Of a DNA stretch of 64,000 nt, positions 59,050-64,000 are shown one piece after another. Position 1 is the first letter of the stretch. Every line of letters begins with the position of its first letter. A program made the position numbers and the translations under genes. Location of the stretch: assembly GCA_003650925.1 (NCBI GenBank), contig QMSP01000004.1, positions 35,849 through 99,848 of the forward strand. The letters are read 5' to 3'. The DNA is from Thermoprotei archaeon (GTDB lineage Archaea; Thermoproteota; Thermoprotei; QMSL01). The notes under the pieces are model-generated. The model did no database searches, had not been told where the DNA came from, and saw only the letters and a list, made by a program, of their open reading frames with translations.

Positions 59050-60036
59050 GTGAAGGATCCTATACTTAGGGTAGTAAACCTAAAGAAGTACTTTCCGCTA
59101 AGGAGAGGATTCATAGAAACACTCCTCTCTAGGAGACGACTATATGTAAGAGCGGTAGATGGTATAAGCTTCAACGTAGGTGAGGGTAAGGTGTTTTGCC
59201 TAGCTGGAGAGAGTGGATGTGGAAAGACCACAACTGCAAGACTCATACTCAGACTAATACCTCCCACCGATGGCAAGGTGTATTACAAGGGGGTCGACAT
59301 CTTCTCACTAAAGGGTAAAGAGCTCAAACGAGTTAGGCAGGAGATGCAGATGATATTCCAAGACCCGTATCAATCCTTGAACCCAAGGATGAGGATATTT
59401 GACATAGTCAATGAGCCTCTGGACATAAATAGAAAGGACTTATCCTACGAGGAGAAGAGAGAGATTGTATATAAAGCTCTTGAAGACGTAAGACTTGACC
59501 CTGAAGAGGTAGTTGACAAGTTTCCGCATGAGCTAAGCGGAGGAGAGAGGCAGAGGGTTGCCATAGCAAGAGCTCTTGTGCTAAGGCCAAGAGTGATCGT
59601 AGCTGACGAGCCCGTCTCAATGCTGGATGCATCCATAAGAGTGAGCATACTCAATCTGCTTATGGACCTCAAGGAGAAGTACAACTTAACCATGATATAC
59701 ATAACTCATGATCTAGCACAAGTTAGATACCTTGGCGATGACATGGCAGTGATGTACCTAGGGAAGATAGTGGAGATGGGGCCTGTCGATGAAGTACTTG
59801 ATAGGCCAGTACATCCATACACTCAGGCACTCATCTCAAACGTGCCCATCCCAGATCCAACATTAAGCAGGAAGAAGATCGTGATAAGAGGAGAAGTGCC
59901 AAGTCCTGTGAATCCACCACCTGGATGTAGATTCCATCCAAGATGCCCATATGCTAGAGAGATATGTAGGCGTGAGGAGCCAAAGATCCTGGAGATAGAG
60001 AAGGGACACTATGTTGCATGCCATCTCTATGAGTAG
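59050..60036 (+). CDS. dppF: Peptide ABC transporter ATPase DppF-type
   Basis: The 328-residue ATPase has Walker A GESGCGKTTTARL near residue 53, Q-loop MIFQDPYQSLNPRMRIFDIV, signature LSGGERQRVAIARALVLRP and Walker B RVIVADEPVSMLDASI, plus the C-terminal PPPGCRFHPRCPYAREICRR motif. Its N-terminal FPLRRGFIETLLSRRR segment is typical of DppF/OppF. GTG at 59050 has AGGTGAG upstream. The 3' end overlaps the LEA-like gene by a few bases. Confidence 0.94.
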   Translation: MKDPILRVVNLKKYFPLRRGFIETLLSRRRLYVRAVDGISFNVGEGKVFCLAGESGCGKTTTARLILRLIPPTDGKVYYKGVDIFSLKGKELKRVRQEMQMIFQDPYQSLNPRMRIFDIVNEPLDINRKDLSYEEKREIVYKALEDVRLDPEEVVDKFPHELSGGERQRVAIARALVLRPRVIVADEPVSMLDASIRVSILNLLMDLKEKYNLTMIYITHDLAQVRYLGDDMAVMYLGKIVEMGPVDEVLDRPVHPYTQALISNVPIPDPTLSRKKIVIRGEVPSPVNPPPGCRFHPRCPYAREICRREEPKILEIEKGHYVACHLYE

Positions 60037-60529
60037 GAGCTCCTACAAGAGGATAACAAAAATAAGAATATTTACACTAGCTATAATGCTCTCCTTCTCA
60101 TTGACAATACTAGGAACGAGCTCCACCTACTACTTAGAGGTTTATAAAGCCATATATCGACTTGATATCTCAGTCAAGGACATAGAGGTCAAGCTATTAG
60201 AGGAAGAGGGGAAAGGAGAAGTCGAGATAACCTTTGCTGTAAATAATCCATCAATCCACAGCCTTCTTTTAGTAGGAGCTGAAGGCAGACTCTTCATAAA
60301 CAACAAATATCTAGCATTGATACACTTCTACACAGGCGGAGGAGTGAGAATACCAGGCAAGGTAGAAGGCTTTATAGTTAAAGGAGTGGCCATGGTCGAA
60401 GAGTACAGATTCAACTTGCTGAAGAGAGAGCTCAGAAAGCCTGAGGTTGAGTGGTCTATAGAGGCATGGTTTCATATAAAGGTAGGCAAGATCCTCACTA
60501 TAAGGACGGTTAGGGAGACCAAGCTCTAA
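60029..60529 (+). CDS. Membrane-anchored LEA14-like protein coupled to dppF
   Basis: The 166-residue protein has an N-terminal anchor (residues about 12-30, IFTLAIMLSFSLTILGTSST) and a beta-sandwich LEA14/WHy-like domain: LDISVKDIEVKLLEEEGKGE, EITFAVNNPSIHSLLLVGAE with the NNP loop, and FYTGGGVRIPGKVEGFIVKG. ATG at 60029 overlaps the dppF stop (ATGAGTAG), so it is coupled to the peptide transporter. It resembles the N-terminal part of the 44648 protein. The longer frame (60011) is less likely. Confidence 0.7.
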   Translation: MSRSSYKRITKIRIFTLAIMLSFSLTILGTSSTYYLEVYKAIYRLDISVKDIEVKLLEEEGKGEVEITFAVNNPSIHSLLLVGAEGRLFINNKYLALIHFYTGGGVRIPGKVEGFIVKGVAMVEEYRFNLLKRELRKPEVEWSIEAWFHIKVGKILTIRTVRETKL

Positions 60530-60566
60530 ACCTTATCAACCTCAGTTTCTTGATCTCTAGTAAGGG

Positions 60567-60971
60567 ATGGTATTGATGACCGCTAGAGAGGCACTATACA
60601 TGCTTTTAATAACCTTCACAACTGGCATCTTTAGCGCATCCCTCTACTTCATGACATATGTCTTTGAGCTACCAGCCATGCCTATGAAGATAATAACAGG
60701 GATTATAGCTGGTATAGCCCTAGGCATCATGGTGGAGGATATAAGAGGAGCTGTTCTAAGCACAGCCATATCAGTATTCATGTTCATGGCCTGTTTAACT
60801 GTACTTCTTTCAATACCTGTCTTCACAGGAGTTATTGAAGATGTTGCTCTGGCAAACCTTATGATGCTCAGGTCTATGAAGAATTCGCTCATAGACGGAA
60901 TGGTATTCCTGCTCATCCCCATGATGGTATTATCCATGTTGATGCAGTACTTGAAGGAGAGATGGGAATAG
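60567..60971 (+). CDS. Small multi-pass membrane protein of unknown function
   Basis: The 134-residue protein has about four hydrophobic segments: residues 8-30, 40-58 (MKIITGIIAGIALGIMVED), 62-85 (LSTAISVFMFMACLTVLLSI) and 108-128 (GMVFLLIPMMVLSMLMQYLK). No family is recognised. ATG at 60567 or 60576 (the latter has AAGGGATGG upstream). It follows the Dpp set by 37 bases and may be cotranscribed, but it may equally be independent. Confidence 0.6.
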   Translation: MVLMTAREALYMLLITFTTGIFSASLYFMTYVFELPAMPMKIITGIIAGIALGIMVEDIRGAVLSTAISVFMFMACLTVLLSIPVFTGVIEDVALANLMMLRSMKNSLIDGMVFLLIPMMVLSMLMQYLKERWE

Positions 60972-61072
60972 AACGCTAAGTCGGCATGCAGGTCATTATC
61001 TAGCTATCACCTAAGCAAATTAGTGAAGGCGTAAGTGATGTGGTCCAGAAGAGAAGGAGAATTGAGATGTTG

Positions 61073-61148
61073 TGGTAGCCCGGCCGGGATTCGAACCCGG
61101 GTCGGCGGGGCCAAAGCCCGCCATGCTTGGCCGCTACACCACCGGGCT
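61073..61148 (-). tRNA. tRNA-Gln(TTG), CCA encoded
   Basis: On the minus strand the acceptor AGCCCGG pairs with CCGGGCT, the anticodon arm is GCGGG CTTTGGC CCCGC (anticodon TTG), and the T arm is CCGGG TTCGAAT CCCGG. The discriminator A is followed by an encoded CCA. No intron is seen. Confidence 0.95.
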
Positions 61149-61206
61149 ACTTCCGTTTACACTAGAAGTTCTCTGGACAATTAAACTTTGCCTCATGTGC
61201 TCTGCT

Positions 61207-61830
61207 CTAGAGACCCATCTGTAGCAGAAGCCCTACTATGGCTACTAGCATGCCGCTGGCCATGGTTAAAACTCCGTATAGGAGGTAGTTCTCACGCGAG
61301 ATCCTACCGAGAAGTGAGCCCAGAGCGAAGAGCAGGCCTAAGTTCAGGGCTATAGCCATTATGAAGGCTGTATGTACTGGAATTAAGCCTTGAGAGGCTA
61401 TGATGAAGGGAGATAACGTAATTATGGCTGAGAGAGGCGGAGCTGAGCCGCTAGCTATGGCTATAAGAGCGGATGAGTAGATCACGGCCTTGCCTATTAG
61501 GCTATCATTGAGCTCAACGAGCATGATCCTCTCCAGCTCTCTAAGTCTACGAACCCTCTCTGCTCGCTCAGTTATGTAGGTTCCTACAAAGCCTGAGAGG
61601 CCCATTGCCAAAGCACCACCTATGCCTGCGTGAACCACAACTCTGGGCTCAAGTATTCCACCGACATAGGCGCCAATGATTATGCCTAGCGCTGTTAGAG
61701 TGGCATCAAAGGCATTAGTGACGAAGTATCTTCTAGCTATTTCAGGAGCTCCTCCAATCCTCATGTATAGCCTTACTCTACCTCTTAAAGTCCTCAAGAG
61801 TCCCTTTACAAAGGTAAATGGCCTCGACAT
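61207..61830 (-). CDS. VIT1/CCC1-like membrane transporter
   Basis: This family moves iron or manganese in eukaryotic vacuoles and in some prokaryotes. The 207-residue protein has a first region RYFVTNAFDATLTALGIIIG, GIGGALAMGLSGFVGTYITE with RAERVRRLRELERIM, then three more hydrophobic segments up to the C-terminus. The family pattern of five helices with a cytoplasmic charged loop between the second and third is present. Metal specificity is inferred. It has its own start ATG at 61830. Confidence 0.8.
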   Translation of the reverse strand: MSRPFTFVKGLLRTLRGRVRLYMRIGGAPEIARRYFVTNAFDATLTALGIIIGAYVGGILEPRVVVHAGIGGALAMGLSGFVGTYITERAERVRRLRELERIMLVELNDSLIGKAVIYSSALIAIASGSAPPLSAIITLSPFIIASQGLIPVHTAFIMAIALNLGLLFALGSLLGRISRENYLLYGVLTMASGMLVAIVGLLLQMGL

Positions 61831-61907
61831 ACCGAAGCTAACACCTTAATGATTAGAGAGAGGAGATCGAATATAAGCTTGTCCTCATAGTCAGCTATGA
61901 GGGTAAA

Positions 61908-61915
61908 GTTTTAAT
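61908..61915 (+). promoter_or_regulatory. TATA-like box of the C/D box sRNA
   Basis: GTTTTAAT sits about 25-30 bases before the predicted sRNA 5' end, the proper distance for an archaeal promoter. Confidence 0.4.
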
Positions 61916-61932
61916 CACTTCTAACCAACATG

Positions 61933-61998
61933 TTTAATGGCGATGAATGAAAGCGCCTTGCTGATTAGTGATGACCGGAGAGTACCGCTGAGCCTCAT
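61933..61998 (+). ncRNA. Predicted C/D box sRNA (dual guide)
   Basis: The expected boxes occur in order and spacing: C GCGATGA (61940-61946), D' CTGA (61961-61964), C' GTGATGA (61968-61974) and D CTGA (61988-61991). Guide 1 (between C and D') is 14 bases and ends GCGCCTTG; guide 2 (between C' and D) is 13 bases, CCGGAGAGTACCG. The D'-C' spacer is three bases, as typical in Archaea. The gene lies between the VIT-like and topA genes with a TATA box 25-30 nt upstream. Targets (2'-O-methylation sites in rRNA or tRNA) were not searched. Confidence 0.8.
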
Positions 61999-62007
61999 TC
62001 TCCTTTT

Positions 62008-62021
62008 AGCGATATTTAAAT
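62008..62021 (+). promoter_or_regulatory. TATA-like box of topA
   Basis: AGCGATATTTAAAT about 35 bases upstream of the topA ATG includes a strong archaeal TATA box (TTTAAA) with a purine-rich BRE-like stretch before it. The sRNA lies just upstream, so the two have separate promoters. Confidence 0.5.
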
Positions 62022-62051
62022 GAGGAGGCAGTTAGCTATTCGAAAACGTAC

Positions 62052-63860
62052 ATGCCTCTCGGAGATAGAACTCTGATAGTAGCTGAGAAGAATAAAGTGG
62101 CTAGAGCCATAGCCAAGATACTAATTGGCAACTACAGCATAGTCAAGATTAGAAGCGTTCCAGTATATGTTGGAAAAGGAGTATACATCATTGGAGTGAG
62201 AGGTCACATCTTCAACCTGGACTTCATCAGCCACAGAAGGTGGACTCGATCATCAATAGAGCTATTATTTGATAGTAGGATAGATTACAAGATAAGGGAA
62301 GGTTGCTGGCCTTACGTCAAGACCCTTCAGGAGATAGCTCCCAGAGTGTCCAAGCTCTATCTAGCCCTTGATAACGACTTCGAAGGGGAGCATATAGCGT
62401 GGGAAGTTCTCTCAGTAGTTAGGCAGAAGAATCCATACATAGTGGCCTATAGAGTCCGTTTCTCAAGCCTTGACCCAGACGAGGTAAGGGAAGCTTTTCT
62501 CAGGCCTGATACTTTGAATATGAATTGGGTGATGAAGTGTGCAGCAAGACAAGAAGTAGACCTAAGGGGTGGTGCTATCTTCACTAGGCTCCTGACATTA
62601 TCCTTTGAAAGGCACATGAAGTTGCCTAAGGGCAGATTCCTCTCCTATGGACCATGCCAATCGCCTACGCTGAGGCTTATAGTGGAGCCCTACTTGAAGT
62701 GGGAGAGAGGAGATAAGTACAAGTATGTACTTGAAGTAGTGCTCAATCATCCACTGCAAGGAGAGATGAGATTCTCTAAAACTTTTAGGAGGAGGGAGGA
62801 GGCTGAGGAAGCACAAAGGGAACTGTACGACCTCGGTTATGGAACAGTGACCAAGGTCATACATTCAACCGAGCTCTGGGAGCCACCAAAGCCTCTTGAT
62901 GCATATGAGCTGGAGAGCAGAGCCTCAAAGTATCTAGGAATATCGTCCAAGATGACGATGGATCTAGCTGAAGAGCTCTACAGGGATGGGCTGATAAGCT
63001 ATCCAAGGACAGAGACGCAGATCTACAGAGGCGTTGACCTTAGGAAAATACTAAGAAGGCTTACGAAGCATTCAGCTCTTGAAATATCAAGCACAGCGGA
63101 GAGGCTATTAAGAATGGGATTCAAGCCGACGAAGGGAATTCATGACGATAGAGCTCATCCTCCCATACATCCCATAAAGGTGGCAAAGAGAGGAGAATTT
63201 AATAAATATGGTAGGCTGAAGGATAAGGCCATAGCTCTTTATGACTTCATAGTCAGGCACTTCCTCGCCACACTCATGCCTTCAGCCAAGGTGAGGAGGA
63301 GTACTGCTATAATAAGGATAGGGCGTATGGAATTCAAGCTCGAGAAGCTCAAGATATTAGAAGATGGCTATCTGGGCATATACCACTATGAGAGACCAGC
63401 TGAGGGAGAAGTCTTCCTAAAGGAAGGAGACGTAGTAAAGGTGATAAAGGTCAGAGTGAGAAGAGTAGCTACTTCGCCAGAGTATCTCACAGAGAGCCAA
63501 CTCATCAACCTGATGAGGAGGCTTGGAATAGGCACTGATAGTACGATACATGAGCACATTCACACCAACATAGAGCGAGGGTATGCCATAAGGAGGGGAA
63601 AGAGAATAGTGCCTACTAGGCTAGGCATAACCTTGATAAAAGGTCTTCTAAAGGTAGCCCCTGAGCTAGTGGATGTCAATTTGAGGGCTTGGATGGAGAA
63701 ACAACTATCATTAATTGGAGAAGGAGTCAAGAGCAGAGATGAAGTAGTAGAACAGATAATGAGCCTCTATAGGGAGGCGTACCTAAAGCTATTAAACAAC
63801 CTCGATCTAGTGGTAATTCCTCTTGTGGAAGCCTATAGAGTCGATAAAGGCAAGAGATAA
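62052..63860 (+). CDS. topA: DNA topoisomerase IA (TopA/Top3 type)
   Basis: This type IA topoisomerase relaxes or decatenates DNA through a single-strand break. The Toprim domain is at the N-terminus (LIVAEKNKVARAIAKIL, then LYLALDNDFEGEHIAWEV with the DNDxEGE metal motif near residue 112). The 5'-phosphotyrosine site is in DGLISYPRTETQIYRG with Tyr near residue 317, and HDDRAHPPIHPIK near 365 is also conserved. The 602-residue length and lack of C-terminal zinc fingers favour a Topo III-type enzyme. Start ATG at 62052. Not reverse gyrase, as no helicase domain is fused. Confidence 0.94.
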   Translation: MPLGDRTLIVAEKNKVARAIAKILIGNYSIVKIRSVPVYVGKGVYIIGVRGHIFNLDFISHRRWTRSSIELLFDSRIDYKIREGCWPYVKTLQEIAPRVSKLYLALDNDFEGEHIAWEVLSVVRQKNPYIVAYRVRFSSLDPDEVREAFLRPDTLNMNWVMKCAARQEVDLRGGAIFTRLLTLSFERHMKLPKGRFLSYGPCQSPTLRLIVEPYLKWERGDKYKYVLEVVLNHPLQGEMRFSKTFRRREEAEEAQRELYDLGYGTVTKVIHSTELWEPPKPLDAYELESRASKYLGISSKMTMDLAEELYRDGLISYPRTETQIYRGVDLRKILRRLTKHSALEISSTAERLLRMGFKPTKGIHDDRAHPPIHPIKVAKRGEFNKYGRLKDKAIALYDFIVRHFLATLMPSAKVRRSTAIIRIGRMEFKLEKLKILEDGYLGIYHYERPAEGEVFLKEGDVVKVIKVRVRRVATSPEYLTESQLINLMRRLGIGTDSTIHEHIHTNIERGYAIRRGKRIVPTRLGITLIKGLLKVAPELVDVNLRAWMEKQLSLIGEGVKSRDEVVEQIMSLYREAYLKLLNNLDLVVIPLVEAYRVDKGKR

Positions 63861-64000
63861 ATAGATTTCTGCTCTGATATCTACACAGGACCCGGGACGA
63901 ACCCTTGAAGGGGGATGAGGAGGATCGTGGGTCCAACCGCGGGGCTGAAACATTGGATTATAGCTTTCTGTGTCAAAGTATGTCTTTCTATGCCTCTTAA
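63861..64000. other. Structured intergenic tail after topA
   Basis: The 140-base end of the window holds no protein gene. GGACCC (63888-63893) pairs with GGGTCC (63929-63934) around an ACGA/TCGT stem and CCCTTGAAGGG, with a following CTGAAACA. This GC-rich block in AT-rich surroundings looks like a structured RNA, but no family could be matched. The very end is AT-rich. Confidence 0.4.

Noticed and set aside
62052..63860. Reverse gyrase
   Set aside because: Only the type IA topoisomerase domain is present, with no helicase-like domain fused upstream.
1..64000. CRISPR arrays, defence islands, prophage
   Set aside because: No spaced direct-repeat arrays, cas genes, integrases or phage structural genes were seen.

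Overview
The window is a 64 kb chromosomal segment of an archaeon, most likely a thermophilic member of the Thermoproteota/TACK group. The evidence is archaeal/eukaryotic-type information genes throughout (ribosomal proteins L18ae, L31e, L39e, S19e, L44e, S27e; aIF6, aIF2-alpha, PCNA, heterodimeric primase, a GINS subunit, TFS, RpoL, exosome Csl4, Nop10, Nep1, RNase P Rpp21, Dph2), TATA-like boxes about 25-40 nt before many genes, frequent TTG/GTG starts, a tRNA-His with a bulge-helix-bulge-type intron, a C/D box sRNA, CarS and the archaeal mevalonate branch (AcnX plus UbiD). GC content is moderate. The exact lineage cannot be fixed by eye; a full helicase-nuclease Hef instead of a short XPF argues against the classical cultured crenarchaeal orders.

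Layout. 1-10.3 kb, minus strand: a long translation/secretion run (YhbY-like, S19e, PDCD5-like, L39e, L31e, aIF6, L18ae, prefoldin alpha, FtsY, OTC, DtdA, SecE, Spt5, L11, L1, L10, L12) ending in alaS, which leaves the window. 10.4-16 kb, plus strand: TFS, PCNA, PriL, PriS, GINS, L44e, S27e, aIF2-alpha, Nop10. 16-35 kb: STT3/AglB with a small zinc ribbon, RadA, CarS, RadB, a RuvC/RNase H-like protein, Clp1-type kinase, XPD-like helicase, UbiD and AcnX of the modified mevalonate pathway, an HD phosphohydrolase, Hef, an FAU-1-like RNA-binding protein and an IMPase/FBPase. 35.2-37.3 kb is a scarred accessory strip: tRNA-Leu, a decayed DDE transposase, a small anchored extracytoplasmic protein and a HAD gene cut off by a structured block. 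37.4-42.4 kb is an ABC importer with a fused permease and two ATPases. 42.5-45.8 kb is a second tRNA-rich accessory strip (tRNA-Arg, LAGLIDADG endonuclease, orphan tRNA 3' half, an LEA-like/coiled-coil protein, intron-bearing tRNA-His). 45.8-54 kb is RNA-processing/modification (Nudix, Nep1, Rpp21, RNase III-like, RpoL, DUF2067, Csl4, METTL5-like, Dph2, KsgA). 54-60.5 kb is a Dpp/Opp-type peptide importer. 60.5-64 kb has a small membrane protein, tRNA-Gln, a VIT-like transporter, a C/D box sRNA and topoisomerase IA.

How it fits together: most genes build or mature the ribosome and tRNA, replicate and repair DNA, or export and glycosylate proteins. UbiD and AcnX supply isoprenoid precursors and CarS activates the resulting lipid core. 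The most unusual observation is the solute-binding protein of the Dpp-like importer (54029-56080): its C-terminal lobe segment precedes the N-terminal lobe, so it reads as a circular permutation of the usual family. Other points of interest are a possible frameshift at the start of priL, a canonical C/D box sRNA before topA, an orphan tRNA 3' half beside a homing endonuclease, and a HAD gene truncated at a hairpin-bearing boundary.
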